From: a virus
Direction: 5' to 3' (one strand)
IMG/VR virus record: IMGVR_UViG_3300022074_000105
Span: 1-42,949 of that record
DNA length: 42,949 nt
Numbering within the stretch: the stretch's first letter is position 1; each line of letters starts with the position of its first letter. Shown here piece by piece: positions 1-7,413 of this stretch. Both the position numbers and the translations under genes were made by a program. The notes below the pieces were generated by a model, which worked only from the letters and a program-made list of their open reading frames with translations, ran no database searches and was not told the origin of the DNA.

Positions 1-1
1 C

Positions 2-718
2 CGTAATTTTGCCATTGCTCAACGGGCTTTGGGTATTGGAGTTCTGGGTTGGCATTCTTATCTGCAAAAGAAGATGATTCCCTTTGAAGGTCTGCAGGCT
101 CAAATGCATAACAATCAAATCTGGAGTACCATTCGTATTAGAACAGATGATGCTTCTGAAGAACTTGCTGAGAAGTATGGCGAACCTTCTTTACTTGAAG
201 GGTATGGTCGGCGGAATGTTACTACCCTTGCTATTGCGCCAACAACTTCAAGTTCGTTTATCCTTGGTCAAACTTCTCCAAGTATTGAGCCGCTCAATTC
301 AAACTACTTTACAAAGGATCTTGCAAAAGGAAAATTTACCTTTAAGAATCCTTACCTTAAATCCCTACTTCGTGAAAAAGGTTTAGATACACAAGAAGTA
401 TGGTTAGAGATTCTTACTCATGGCGGAAGTGTTCAACACCTTACCGAATTAAGTGAAGAAGAAAAAGATGTATTTAAAACCTTTGGCGAGATATCTCAAA
501 AGGAAATTGTTATTCAAGCAGCCCAACGACAGAAGTTTGTTGATCAGGGTCAAAGCTTGAACCTAATGATACCGCCAAAAGCTAAACCAAAAGAAGTAAA
601 CGAACTACTGATTTATGCATGGGAAAGTGGAATTAAAGGGATGTATTATCAAAGAAGTGGTAACCCTGCACAGGAACTTGCTAGATCATTAAACACGTGT
701 AAGTCGTGTGAAGGATAG
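2..718 (+). CDS. nrdA: Ribonucleotide reductase class I alpha subunit, C-terminal part (truncated by window edge)
   Basis: Reduces ribonucleoside diphosphates to deoxynucleotides for phage DNA synthesis. The frame is open from base 2 and lacks its N-terminus, so only about 238 C-terminal residues are seen. Diagnostic segments are RALGIGVLGWHSYLQ near the start, APTTSSSFILGQTSPSIEP (the PTxxSS region), the KGMYYQRS segment with the paired tyrosines that relay the radical, and a C-terminal CKSC that would accept electrons from thioredoxin or glutaredoxin. T4-like phages encode the same enzyme. Only the strand and the incomplete 5' end limit the call; family assignment is secure. Confidence 0.96.
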   Translation, partial: RNFAIAQRALGIGVLGWHSYLQKKMIPFEGLQAQMHNNQIWSTIRIRTDDASEELAEKYGEPSLLEGYGRRNVTTLAIAPTTSSSFILGQTSPSIEPLNSNYFTKDLAKGKFTFKNPYLKSLLREKGLDTQEVWLEILTHGGSVQHLTELSEEEKDVFKTFGEISQKEIVIQAAQRQKFVDQGQSLNLMIPPKAKPKEVNELLIYAWESGIKGMYYQRSGNPAQELARSLNTCKSCEG

Positions 719-720
719 AT

Positions 721-906
721 ATGATTGCCGAACACCGTTGCCCTAGTTGCCATATGTCTTATGAAGTTATGTGGGATGATAATGAGGAAGCCTCTTTCTC
801 TTTTGTTGAAGACACTGATGCTGACTACGATGATTATGATAAAGAGGCATATCCTCAATATTGCCCTTTCTGTGGAGCACACAATTCTTACGACGGAGCG
901 CTTTAA
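721..906 (+). CDS. Small acidic zinc-ribbon protein
   Basis: A 61-residue protein with two Cys pairs, CPSC near residue 7 and CPFC near residue 48, separated by a very acidic stretch rich in Asp and Glu. This is the layout of a zinc ribbon. It starts two bases after the nrdA stop, with AAGGAT just upstream as a ribosome binding site, so it is probably co-expressed with nrdA. Its function is not recognised; zinc ribbons of this size usually bind protein or nucleic acid. Confidence 0.75.
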   Translation: MIAEHRCPSCHMSYEVMWDDNEEASFSFVEDTDADYDDYDKEAYPQYCPFCGAHNSYDGAL

Positions 907-924
907 TTTCCTTATAGATACTTT

Positions 925-1338
925 ATGTGGATCTATCACGGGGAAGAATTTACGTCTAACATGATTGGTGATTATGTTGGATTTGTTTATTGCCTTACTG
1001 ATATTGAAAACGGGAAGAAGTATATTGGGAAGAAAAAATTTACCCGTAAAATAACTCGCCCTCCTCTTAAAGGTAAGAAAAGAAAGCGGCGATCAGTTGC
1101 TGAAAGTGATTGGCAAACATACTACGGTTCCAGTCCTGAAACCAAAGCGCTTGTAGAAGAATACGGCGGGGAAAGATTTAAAAGGGAAATACTTCATCTT
1201 TGTACTTCGCTTGGAGCTATGTCGTATATGGAATTAAAGGAACAGGTTGATCGTGAAGTGCTGCTAAGTGATGAATATTATAACGGAATTATCCAAGCTA
1301 GGATCCATCACAGTCACGTTAAAAACCTTAAAAAATGA
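925..1338 (+). CDS. GIY-YIG-like endonuclease (Seg-type)
   Basis: A 137-residue protein with a GIY-YIG-like N-terminus: GFVYCLTD near residue 18 followed by KKYIGKKKF near residue 31. Next come a basic patch (KGKKRKRRS) and SDWQTYYGSSPETK, a block typical of the stand-alone GIY-YIG/Seg-like endonucleases common in T4-like phages. The conserved downstream segment ERFKREILHLC supports this. It could nick DNA as a homing enzyme or act in phage DNA processing; no flanking intron is visible. An alternative start at 961 would remove 12 residues and keep the motif. Confidence 0.8.
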   Translation: MWIYHGEEFTSNMIGDYVGFVYCLTDIENGKKYIGKKKFTRKITRPPLKGKKRKRRSVAESDWQTYYGSSPETKALVEEYGGERFKREILHLCTSLGAMSYMELKEQVDREVLLSDEYYNGIIQARIHHSHVKNLKK

Positions 1339-1367
1339 TTTACAATCCACCCTTTATATGGTATAAT
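1339..1367 (+). promoter_or_regulatory. Promoter, TTTACA-17-TATAAT
   Basis: TTTACA (1339-1344) is separated by exactly 17 bases from TATAAT (1362-1367), preceded by TGG as in extended -10 promoters. The predicted transcription start lies near 1374, 24 bases before the RNase H ATG. The -35 box overlaps the end of the upstream endonuclease gene. Confidence 0.85.
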
Positions 1368-1397
1368 AGTGGAAACAAATAAAATCAATATACCAAA

Positions 1398-2261
1398 ATG
1401 ATTATCGTAGACTTCTCTGGAATCTCAATCTCTACTGTGTTCTCACAGCCTAAATCCAACCTTGACGAAAACCTATTACGTCATATGATTCTCAATTCAC
1501 TGAGAATGTATAACCTTAAGTATCGTAATGAGTATGGCAAACTAATTGTTGCGTGTGACGCCGGCAGTTGGCGTAAAGGTACCTTTCCTGAATATAAAGC
1601 AGCTCGTAAAAAGAATCGAGAAAGCTCAGATATGGATTGGAAATCTATCTTTGAGAGTATTAACAAAGTAAGGGATGAGATTGACGAATACCTTCCCTTT
1701 CCAGTATTACAAATAAGTAACGCAGAAGCAGACGATGTTATTGCAACCCTTGTGGAAACAACCCAGGAATTTGGCAATCACGAAAAGGTTATGATTGTCA
1801 GCGCTGATAAAGATTTTATCCAGCTTCAAAAATACGACAACGTTCAGCAGTTTAGCCCACTTACTAAAAAACTTTTAAAGGACACCAACCCACAAAAGTA
1901 TCTTTTTGAGCACGTAGTTCGTGGCGATACCGGCGATGGTGTACCTAACGTTCTTTCTGCAGATGATGTATTTGTTTCTGAGTCTCGCCAAACTCCTCTT
2001 CGCGCTAAAAAGATTGAAGAATGGTATGAAGCTTCTCGTAAAGGGGATATGCAAGAGATTCTTGACGAACAAACATATCGTAATTTTATCCGTAATAAAA
2101 GTATGATCGATCTTTCTCAAATTCCTGAGAATATAAAGTCAAACATTATTGAGGAATACAATGCAAAACAAGTAAAGCCAAACGGAAAGGTTCTTAATTA
2201 CTTGATCACTCGCCGCTGTAGCCAACTGGTTGCTTGTGCAGAAGAGTTCTTTATCAAATAA
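1398..2261 (+). CDS. rnh: T4-type RNase H (5'-3' exonuclease, FEN family)
   Basis: Removes RNA primers from Okazaki fragments with 5'-3' exonuclease activity. The 287 residues match the size of T4 RNase H (about 305). Acidic metal-binding segments are visible in order: MIIVDFSG at the N-terminus, VACDAGSWRK near residue 51, NAEADDVIATL near residue 110, VSADKDFIQLQ near residue 133, and GDTGDGVPNVLS near residue 176. It has its own promoter at 1339-1367. Ligase, gp59 and gp32, its partners in lagging-strand processing, are encoded at the other end of the window. Confidence 0.95.
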   Translation: MIIVDFSGISISTVFSQPKSNLDENLLRHMILNSLRMYNLKYRNEYGKLIVACDAGSWRKGTFPEYKAARKKNRESSDMDWKSIFESINKVRDEIDEYLPFPVLQISNAEADDVIATLVETTQEFGNHEKVMIVSADKDFIQLQKYDNVQQFSPLTKKLLKDTNPQKYLFEHVVRGDTGDGVPNVLSADDVFVSESRQTPLRAKKIEEWYEASRKGDMQEILDEQTYRNFIRNKSMIDLSQIPENIKSNIIEEYNAKQVKPNGKVLNYLITRRCSQLVACAEEFFIK

Positions 2262-2295
2262 GATATATAACTATAGACAACAACATAATGTCACT

Positions 2296-2745
2296 ATGAA
2301 GAAAAAGACAGCAAAACACAATAGGACTAAACTTCCTCACGAATTGTTTCAACTTTGTGATGAAGCTGAAAATGTCGCAGAGCGAGTAAAGCTTTTACAA
2401 GAACACGGAACCTTTGGAATTAAAACACTCCTTCAAGCTAATTATAAAGAAGAAGTCGAGTTTGATCTTCCTAAAGGCGTTCCTCCTTATAAAGAAAATG
2501 AAGCGGTTGCTGGCGCACAACGTCGCCACTTTGAAAAACATGTTCGTCAATTAAGGCATCTCATTAAACAATCGCCAATGACCAGCTTTAAAAAAGAAGT
2601 TACTTATATTAAACTTCTTGAATCACTATCCGCTAAAGATGCTAAGATTGTAATTGCCGTAAAAGACAAAAACCTTAAAGGTCTTTACCGGACCCTTACT
2701 GAAGCTACTGTTCGTAAAGCTTTTCCAACGCTACTCGGCAAATAG
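2296..2745 (+). CDS. Conserved T4-like phage protein (DUF6433-like)
   Basis: A 149-residue basic protein starting MKKKTAKHNRTKLPHE. The ATG at 2296 is preferred; the frame is open further upstream only from a non-ATG codon inside the RNase H gene. The segment ERVKLLQEHGTFGIKTLLQ followed by FDLPKGVPPYKENEA resembles a family of unknown function (DUF6433) widespread in T4-like marine phages, usually close to replication genes. No catalytic motif is seen. The gene sits 34 bases after rnh and is probably co-transcribed with it. Confidence 0.75.
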   Translation: MKKKTAKHNRTKLPHELFQLCDEAENVAERVKLLQEHGTFGIKTLLQANYKEEVEFDLPKGVPPYKENEAVAGAQRRHFEKHVRQLRHLIKQSPMTSFKKEVTYIKLLESLSAKDAKIVIAVKDKNLKGLYRTLTEATVRKAFPTLLGK

Positions 2746-2749
2746 TAGA

Positions 2750-3004
2750 ATGACCTACAATTATTGTTGCGAAACTTGCGGGGAGACTTGGGAAGAAAAT
2801 CATCCCATGGATAAAAGGGATGAACCTGTAGGAGATCCTTGTCCACACTGCGAAACCGGAAAGAAAAAACGAGGGATAACAGCGCCTGGGTTTTCTTTTG
2901 ATGCCAGACAAACAACTATTCAAAAAGTTGGTGGTGATTGGAATTGCTTACTTAAAAAGATTCACAAGAATTCAGGTAAGCAATCTAAAATCCATCACGA
3001 GTAA
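2750..3004 (+). CDS. FmdB-like zinc-ribbon protein
   Basis: An 84-residue protein starting MTYNYCCETCGETWE, with CETC near residue 7 and CPHC near residue 31, then GKKKRGITAPGFSFD. The spacing and the YxCxxCGxxWE opening resemble FmdB-type zinc ribbons found as small regulators in bacteria and T4-like phages. It lies four bases after the upstream stop, so it is in the same operon. A role in transcription or protein binding is inference only. Confidence 0.72.
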   Translation: MTYNYCCETCGETWEENHPMDKRDEPVGDPCPHCETGKKKRGITAPGFSFDARQTTIQKVGGDWNCLLKKIHKNSGKQSKIHHE

Positions 3005-3012
3005 GCCATTAT

Positions 3013-3399
3013 ATGAAGTTGGATAAAGCACACCTTAGGTACCCAATTCACGATTGGATTAATACTAAAAACAGTTATTGGTATCCGGGTGATGATTATG
3101 CCGAATGGGAAAGATGCCCAAGGTGTAGACTTATTCCTAAGATTAGAATCACTGAAGATATGCAAAGAACTACTTGTGGTTGTTGGCGATCCAGCGGTGA
3201 TAGGTGGCAAGTAGCCGCTGAGTCAAGAAACTCTTATGTTACGAGAAAAGGATCAGACAAAGGCTATAATTATAACTCTTTAAAACAAAACTGGAATACT
3301 TATTGCCAAACAGGTAAACTAAAATTTAAGCTAGGAACACGATTTAGATTTGGATTCATTTGGGAACCCATGTTGGGAATCGTTAGAAAACAAGGATAA
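3013..3399 (+). CDS. Hypothetical Cys-rich protein
   Basis: A 128-residue basic protein, rich in Tyr, Trp and Arg. It has CPRC near residue 35 and TCGC near residue 55, which could together bind one zinc ion. The rest has no recognisable motif; the C-terminal half is basic and aromatic. It follows the FmdB-like gene by eight bases. I do not recognise the family. Confidence 0.65.
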   Translation: MKLDKAHLRYPIHDWINTKNSYWYPGDDYAEWERCPRCRLIPKIRITEDMQRTTCGCWRSSGDRWQVAAESRNSYVTRKGSDKGYNYNSLKQNWNTYCQTGKLKFKLGTRFRFGFIWEPMLGIVRKQG

Positions 3400-3406
3400 T
3401 TTAAAT

Positions 3407-4084
3407 ATGCAAAAAGATAATAACTCTACTACTGAAGCTTTGGGATTGGAAGATCTCTTTAGCGGCGGCAAGCAAAACAACTTTTCTGGTGAATACGGAT
3501 CCGTTATGGATTTCTATTTGTTGGGTTCTATCGGCGAAGCCTCTGAATATATTGAGTGGTTTCATAAGATTCGTAATGCTAGGCCGACCGATATAATCAA
3601 CATTCATATTAACTGCCCAGGCGGTAACCTATTTACAACCGTTCAGTTTCTTCAAGTTCTTAGCGAGTGTAAAGCGCATATCAATATGAATGTTACCGGT
3701 GCTTGCATGAGCGCCGCAACGCTGATATTCCTTCAAGGGGACGACTTTGTAATTAATGAACACAGCGCCTTTTTGTTTCATAACTACAGCGGCGGAATGA
3801 TTGGTAAAGGCGGAGAGATGTATTCAAATGTGATACACGATCGCAAGTGGTCAGAAAAGCTTTTTCGTTCTCAATACGAAGACTTTCTTACGGTAGAAGA
3901 GATTAGCAATCTGGTTGATGATAAAGATATTTGGATGGATGCAAACACAGTGGTTGAACGACTCAAGGCCAGAGGTGAAGCTCGAGAAGAAGAACTTGAA
4001 GTTGAAAAGGATGGCATAAAAGAAGAAATACCTCCTAAGAAAAAGACTACTAAGAAAAAGACTACCAAGAAAAAGACTTCTTAA
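3407..4084 (+). CDS. clpP: ClpP-like serine protease
   Basis: A 225-residue member of the ClpP/crotonase fold. The substrate-groove segment INCPGGNLFTT is near residue 68, the nucleophile Ser102 sits in GACMSAATLIFL, and the base His125 in AFLFHNYS, matching ClpP order and spacing. The ATG at 3407 is preferred because the open frame upstream overlaps the previous gene. T4-like phages carry such proteases, either as host-like ClpP or for virion maturation; which applies is not decided here. The C-terminus is unusual: a lysine/threonine repeat (KKKTT units) with near-identical DNA repeats. Confidence 0.88.
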   Translation: MQKDNNSTTEALGLEDLFSGGKQNNFSGEYGSVMDFYLLGSIGEASEYIEWFHKIRNARPTDIINIHINCPGGNLFTTVQFLQVLSECKAHINMNVTGACMSAATLIFLQGDDFVINEHSAFLFHNYSGGMIGKGGEMYSNVIHDRKWSEKLFRSQYEDFLTVEEISNLVDDKDIWMDANTVVERLKARGEAREEELEVEKDGIKEEIPPKKKTTKKKTTKKKTS

Positions 4085-4086
4085 TT

Positions 4087-4347
4087 ATGAAACCGACAGA
4101 CCTAAACTATAAGTTCAGCGAACGTCTTGCCTTGACCATCATGGTTGAGACAGGACAGGAAATTAAAGAAGAAAGCGAACCCTGGGTTTTGCCAATCGAG
4201 TCTGAATACAATCGTATTCAAGCTAAAGAGTCCAAGTTATCTTCACGAAACAGAAAAGATTTATCGGCGGCATACGAAGCTTTACTTGATATTAAAAAGA
4301 AAGAAGCTGCAGCTGCTGAAAAGAAAGAAGAAGAAGCAACTGCTTAA
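4087..4347 (+). CDS. Hypothetical protein with charged C-terminal helix
   Basis: An 86-residue protein beginning MKPTDLNYKFSERLAL. The C-terminal third alternates Lys, Glu and Ala and is probably one long helix. It starts two bases after the ClpP-like stop and is probably translated from the same message. No family is recognised. Confidence 0.65.
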   Translation: MKPTDLNYKFSERLALTIMVETGQEIKEESEPWVLPIESEYNRIQAKESKLSSRNRKDLSAAYEALLDIKKKEAAAAEKKEEEATA

Positions 4348-4352
4348 ATACT

Positions 4353-4571
4353 ATGAAAAAGGAAAAAACCGACATGAAGTTTGTATCCGTTTTACTGATG
4401 ATGGTTACTATATTGATTATGATGATGTATACAATTATGTATGTTGATACTCAAGCTCAGCGAATTGATAACTTAGAGATTGAAAACATTCGACATAATG
4501 ATCGTTGGGGTATCTTATCGCCGTCTATTAAGAAAGAAGAAAAACAGAACGATCTGATCTATCGACTTTAA
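4353..4571 (+). CDS. Small single-pass membrane protein
   Basis: 72 residues with one strongly hydrophobic segment (about residues 10-30, rich in Met, Leu, Ile and Val) after a basic N-terminus. The tail is polar and charged, and topology by the positive-inside rule is N-in. The stop overlaps the ATG of the next gene by one base (TAATG). Function unknown. Confidence 0.65.
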   Translation: MKKEKTDMKFVSVLLMMVTILIMMMYTIMYVDTQAQRIDNLEIENIRHNDRWGILSPSIKKEEKQNDLIYRL

Positions 4572-4744
4572 TGAAATTATACCCAGGGTTCGATTTAACC
4601 GAGGCTGTGAAAGCTTTGGAATACGCTATTCGTCTTATGAGAAAAGACATTGCAATTGACCCTGAAGTGACCGAAGAAAAACTGGAGCAATTGAATACCC
4701 TTTGTAAAATGCGTAAAGCGTTTAAGAAGAAAGGGAAATCGTAA
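4571..4744 (+). CDS. Small hypothetical protein
   Basis: A 57-residue ORF starting MKLYPGFDLTEAVKALEYA, with a basic tail ending KKKGKS. Its ATG overlaps the upstream stop in a TAATG junction, which suggests translational coupling. It looks helical and soluble. No family is recognised. Confidence 0.6.
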   Translation: MKLYPGFDLTEAVKALEYAIRLMRKDIAIDPEVTEEKLEQLNTLCKMRKAFKKKGKS

Positions 4745-4805
4745 TACTTTAAGTGTAGTATATCGCAGGGTTTGAGGCTAATCTTAAAATAGAAAGAATA
4801 AGCTT

Positions 4806-5132
4806 ATGGAAACTGCATATTTAGTAAATGGCATCTTGGTGACTGTATTCAGCTTAGGGTTCTTGTCATACATTGTATGGTTAGGGTTCAAGGTTGTCGG
4901 ATTATCGGGAGAGCTTAGACAACTAGAGTATGACGCCAATACGCGTGTCGACTCAACCGAAAAAGATCTCGACGCTTCAAACGATGAAGTGTGGAGAAAC
5001 TTCGATAGGTTGGATTCAAGATTCGATCAAAGAATAACTGATGAAGGCAAATCATATTGGGACGAATTCGAGGTTATTCATCGCCGATGCGGTGAAATCG
5101 AAAGGGTCCTTTACAACGTAAACAAAGACTAA
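4806..5132 (+). CDS. Membrane-anchored coiled-coil protein
   Basis: 108 residues: an N-terminal hydrophobic segment (about residues 5-33) followed by a polar, heptad-like helical region containing repeated acidic and hydrophobic positions (EVWRNFDRLDSRFDQR). This is the form of a membrane-tethered coiled coil with its bulk on one face of the membrane. A 61-base gap precedes it. Function unknown. Confidence 0.62.
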   Translation: METAYLVNGILVTVFSLGFLSYIVWLGFKVVGLSGELRQLEYDANTRVDSTEKDLDASNDEVWRNFDRLDSRFDQRITDEGKSYWDEFEVIHRRCGEIERVLYNVNKD

Positions 5133-5174
5133 CAAACACGTCTCATTCCCTGTTGATATACTATACCTTTTATT

Positions 5175-5546
5175 ATGAATCAATTTAAAAGACATCATAT
5201 CGCCGAGTCTACTTTTGCCAAAATTTATATCGCTGGTTCAATTGATGTGATCAAGCAAACGTGTCGGCATTGGTGTAAGAAGAATCCCAGTTGCGTAAAC
5301 GTTTCCGAAACGTCTTTCATATACTGTGGTGGCGAGGAAACCGGAGCCATTGTTGAGTTCCTCAATTATCCAAAATTTCCCCTTAGTGAGAAACAGATTT
5401 TTGCCAAAGCTAAAGAGTTGGGGTTTGAACTAAAGGAAACAACCGCCCAAGATAGCTTTCTAATAGCCACACCAAAGACGACCCATTGGTGGAGTGACCG
5501 AGAGCAGAAATGGACTACTTCAGAATTGGTAAATTCGGCATTATAG
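5175..5546 (+). CDS. Hypothetical protein
   Basis: 123 residues, soluble, starting MNQFKRHHIAESTFAKIYIAG, with a CRHWCKK segment and a C-terminal THWWSDREQKWTT stretch. The block EETGAIVEFLNYP and the mixed pattern suggest a small alpha/beta domain. No family is recognised. It is the last gene before the first repeat-hairpin-promoter region. Confidence 0.6.
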   Translation: MNQFKRHHIAESTFAKIYIAGSIDVIKQTCRHWCKKNPSCVNVSETSFIYCGGEETGAIVEFLNYPKFPLSEKQIFAKAKELGFELKETTAQDSFLIATPKTTHWWSDREQKWTTSELVNSAL

Positions 5547-5550
5547 CAGT

Positions 5551-5588
5551 TTTGTATCAAATTGGGCATTTTTGTATCAAATTAGGCA
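5551..5588 (+). repeat. Tandem 18-bp repeats, 20-bp period
   Basis: Two near-identical copies, TTTGTATCAAATTGGGCA at 5551-5568 and the same with one change at 5571-5588. The 20-bp period is about two helical turns, so a bound protein would meet both on one DNA face. They end 38 bases before the -35 box of the early promoter. An equivalent pair with identical spacing is at 33498-33535. Confidence 0.85.
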
Positions 5589-5596
5589 AAAATAGG

Positions 5597-5625
5597 AAAA
5601 AAAGTGATTTTTTTATCACTTTTCC
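5597..5625 (+). terminator. Hairpin with T-tract upstream of early promoter
   Basis: AAAAGTGAT pairs with ATCACTTTT around a loop of T residues, continuing into T-rich sequence. It can end transcription from the upstream operon just before the next promoter starts. The same element precedes the promoters at 14890, 33574 and 37186. Confidence 0.75.
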
Positions 5626-5626
5626 C

Positions 5627-5655
5627 TGTACAATTATCCAAAAGTGTGGTAGAAT
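5627..5655 (+). promoter_or_regulatory. Early promoter, TGTACA-17-TAGAAT
   Basis: TGTACA (5627-5632), 17-base spacer, TAGAAT (5650-5655). The ATG at 5662 lies six bases after the -10 box, where transcription is expected to start, so the message is probably leaderless. The core from CCCTGTACAATT onward is almost identical in four copies in this window. Confidence 0.85.
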
Positions 5656-5661
5656 ATACTT

Positions 5662-5877
5662 ATGAGCAATACTACCACAACCACCGCTAACGAGAGATTC
5701 CTTCAGAACCAAGTTCGCTGGGTCCTTCCTGAAATCAAGGACGTCCTTCAAATGGCCGATCTGATGGATACCGCCGAGGACAAGGCGGAGTTTCTTCAGG
5801 ACTCTATGAATGCTGTTCACAAGCGCCTTCTCAAGGTTCTTGAAGCTACCGGAACGAAGCCTTCCATGTTCAGCTAA
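5662..5877 (+). CDS. Hypothetical early protein
   Basis: 71 residues starting MSNTTTTTANERFLQNQ; after the Thr-rich start it is helical and charged. It is the first gene of an early block, and its ATG coincides with the predicted transcription start. It ends 39 bases before the next gene. It may be one of the small proteins that redirect host metabolism, but this rests on position alone. Confidence 0.65.
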   Translation: MSNTTTTTANERFLQNQVRWVLPEIKDVLQMADLMDTAEDKAEFLQDSMNAVHKRLLKVLEATGTKPSMFS

Positions 5878-5916
5878 CTCCTCCACCATTTTAAATTTAA
5901 CCCTCTCTACTATATT

Positions 5917-6180
5917 ATGAAATTCAGAAAAATCGGATCCAATATGCAGGAGCTTTTGGTTGAGCCAACCGAAGGAAGTATTCACGGCCTGTGTATTTTA
6001 TTCAGCTATGAAACACCTGTTGCAGGATGGGATAAACACGGTGCATTCAAAACCGAACAAAAGTTCAGTGCAACAACCACCCGTCATATCAATAAGTATC
6101 TCGAACTTGCCGCTGACAGCGCCAGAACAGTAACACAAGAGTGGATTACTGAACAAATTGCTAAAGCTAAATTTTCTTAA
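5917..6180 (+). CDS. Hypothetical early protein, possibly DUF8033-like
   Basis: 87 residues. The segment LCILFSYETPVAGWD, then ATTTRHINKYLELA and a helical C-terminus, resembles a small phage family that I recall as DUF8033, though I am not sure of the number. The start ATG is preceded by ACTATATT, the non-Shine-Dalgarno start context repeated across the early genes. Confidence 0.65.
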   Translation: MKFRKIGSNMQELLVEPTEGSIHGLCILFSYETPVAGWDKHGAFKTEQKFSATTTRHINKYLELAADSARTVTQEWITEQIAKAKFS

Positions 6181-6183
6181 ATT

Positions 6184-6498
6184 ATGAATAGAGTAAAAAT
6201 GACACCACTAATCTTAAAGCGTGACCTCTTAGGAGTGAGCGATATCGAGACCGCCGTTTCCATTCTTCGTAACTGCGAATGGTCTTTGGTCTGGGAGATG
6301 CGAGACACCCTTCTCAAAGCAAGGAGCTTTACCGAGCTCGGCTCAAAGAACGATCATCTCCTTACCTTTTGCACCATGCTTCTTGAATGGGTAGACAACT
6401 ACCATGGCAGTGATTGGAAAAGGGAAAAGGAAAATTGCACAATTAACGAATTGATTGAACCCTACAAAAAACTTGAAAAGCTGAGCAGACATGGATGA
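6184..6498 (+). CDS. Hypothetical early protein
   Basis: 104 residues, mostly helical, with conserved-looking LLEWVDNYHGSDW in the second half. A second Met at residue 6 could be the start; the first is kept because it sits three bases after the previous stop in the usual AAATTATG context. The end overlaps the next ORF by eight bases. No family is recognised. Confidence 0.62.
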   Translation: MNRVKMTPLILKRDLLGVSDIETAVSILRNCEWSLVWEMRDTLLKARSFTELGSKNDHLLTFCTMLLEWVDNYHGSDWKREKENCTINELIEPYKKLEKLSRHG

Positions 6499-6571
6499 AT
6501 CTAACCCAATGATATGGCTTTACTTGGTTTTTTGGATGCTGATAGTTCTTTTTATAAAGATTAAATTCTAA
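6491..6571 (+). CDS. Membrane micro-protein (26 aa)
   Basis: MDESNPMIWLYLVFWMLIVL then FIKIKF: a short acidic N-terminus, one hydrophobic helix and a basic end, the pattern of a single-pass micro-protein. It overlaps the preceding gene by eight bases, consistent with coupled translation. It is too short for homology by eye, so confidence rests on composition and context. Confidence 0.45.
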   Translation: MDESNPMIWLYLVFWMLIVLFIKIKF

Positions 6572-6593
6572 TAACCATTACACTTATTATATT

Positions 6594-6791
6594 ATGACAA
6601 TCACAAAAACCGATCCCGTTACTGGAAAGAAAAACACTCTTGACATTCCAGTCACAGAGACACAGATACAATCTTGGCGCTTAGGAGCTCTTATTCAAGA
6701 TGCTATGCCTGAGCTATCAGCAGACCAACGTGAGTTTATCATGAGCGGTATAATGCCCGACTCTTGGGAAAGGATTTTTGGAAAGAATTAA
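6594..6791 (+). CDS. Hypothetical early protein
   Basis: 65 residues starting MTITKTDPVTGKKNTLDIPV. The segment DAMPELSADQREFIMSGI resembles small phage proteins with a predicted helix-turn-helix-like tail, but no function is assigned. The start is preceded by TTATATT, the recurrent early start context. Confidence 0.62.
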   Translation: MTITKTDPVTGKKNTLDIPVTETQIQSWRLGALIQDAMPELSADQREFIMSGIMPDSWERIFGKN

Positions 6792-6796
6792 CACTT

Positions 6797-6895
6797 ATGA
6801 CTTACTTACATTTAGCTCTTTATTGGATTCTCGGCGCATCAATTTTAATTCTTATTGCTGGTGCAGCTAATTATATTCTCACCCACACCTACTGA
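6797..6895 (+). CDS. Membrane micro-protein (32 aa)
   Basis: The ORF encodes 32 residues that are almost entirely one hydrophobic helix (ALYWILGASILILIAGAA). It begins six bases after the previous stop and ends in a TGATG overlap with the next gene. The two are therefore probably translated together. Confidence 0.45.
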   Translation: MTYLHLALYWILGASILILIAGAANYILTHTY

Positions 6896-7041
6896 TGAAA
6901 CTAAAATTTAATGATCTTTTTGACTTTGGCCCTGTGATTATTTTAGCGGTTTCTCTTTGGATATTTTGTTTGGGTAAAGTATCTGAAGCAATCTTTTTTG
7001 CGATTCTAGCAAACTCAATCAGAAACATTTCAAATGAGTAA
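6895..7041 (+). CDS. Membrane micro-protein (48 aa)
   Basis: 48 residues with a long hydrophobic stretch from about residue 12 to 40 that could form one or two membrane passes. It overlaps its upstream neighbour by one base and its downstream neighbour by eight. Function unknown. Confidence 0.45.
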   Translation: MKLKFNDLFDFGPVIILAVSLWIFCLGKVSEAIFFAILANSIRNISNE

Positions 7042-7261
7042 CACAATCACCATTACCGCAAAAGACGGAAAGGTGTGGAACATTCACAGGTCTGCGGTCG
7101 AGCAGCTTTCCTCCAAGTCTGAGGCAGAGCTTGAGGCTTTCTTCAAAAGGTTCTTTGCTTGGTTTGATCAGTGGGAAGAGGATGTTCTGCAATCTCTTGT
7201 GAGAATGGAACGTGCTGGTCTTGCTATTGACAATACCATTAACTTGCAATTTAACAGATAA
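7034..7261 (+). CDS. Hypothetical early protein
   Basis: 75 residues, helical, starting MSNTITITAKDGKVWNIHRS. It resembles a small soluble adaptor-like protein with an aromatic FFKRFFAWFDQW stretch. It is the last protein gene of this early block, just before tRNA-His. No family is recognised. Confidence 0.62.
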   Translation: MSNTITITAKDGKVWNIHRSAVEQLSSKSEAELEAFFKRFFAWFDQWEEDVLQSLVRMERAGLAIDNTINLQFNR

Positions 7262-7275
7262 GAATATTTTTATAT

Positions 7276-7352
7276 CAAAGGTTGGTGTAGCCTGGTAAGC
7301 ATCTCAGATTGTGAATCTGACGGGGAGGGTTCAAATCCCTCACCTCTGACCA
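7276..7352 (+). tRNA. tRNA-His (GTG), CCA encoded
   Basis: The cloverleaf folds by eye: acceptor 7276-7282 with 7342-7348 (one A-C mismatch at the third pair), anticodon stem 7304-7308 with 7316-7320, anticodon GTG at 7311-7313, T stem 7325-7329 with 7337-7341 around TTCAAAT. CCA is encoded (7350-7352). Position -1 is T and the discriminator (7349) is A, so the usual G-1:C73 identity pair of bacterial tRNA-His is absent. Confidence 0.88.
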
Positions 7353-7396
7353 TTTAACGCCATTAAACTTAAGAATAATTGTTAAATCAAACTCAG

Positions 7397-7404
7397 AATA
7401 AATA
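7397..7404 (+). promoter_or_regulatory. Late-type promoter motif AATAAATA
   Basis: One mismatch from the T4 late consensus TATAAATA, ten bases upstream of the ATG at 7414. It would drive the operon that runs to the GT4 glycosyltransferase. Confidence 0.5.
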
Positions 7405-7413
7405 TAGTTGAAT

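Noticed and set aside
29-718. TTG at 29 as the start of the first gene
   Set aside because: The frame is open back to base 2 and the upstream residues continue the NrdA family sequence, so the gene is truncated by the window.
649-939. Minus-strand ORF opposite nrdA and the zinc-ribbon gene
   Set aside because: It lies antisense to two well-supported genes and has a composition expected of a shadow frame.
4021-4084. Lys/Thr repeat at the end of the ClpP-like gene, as a phase-variable tract
   Set aside because: Only three 15-base units with some divergence; it encodes a plausible basic tail and there is no sign of frame change.
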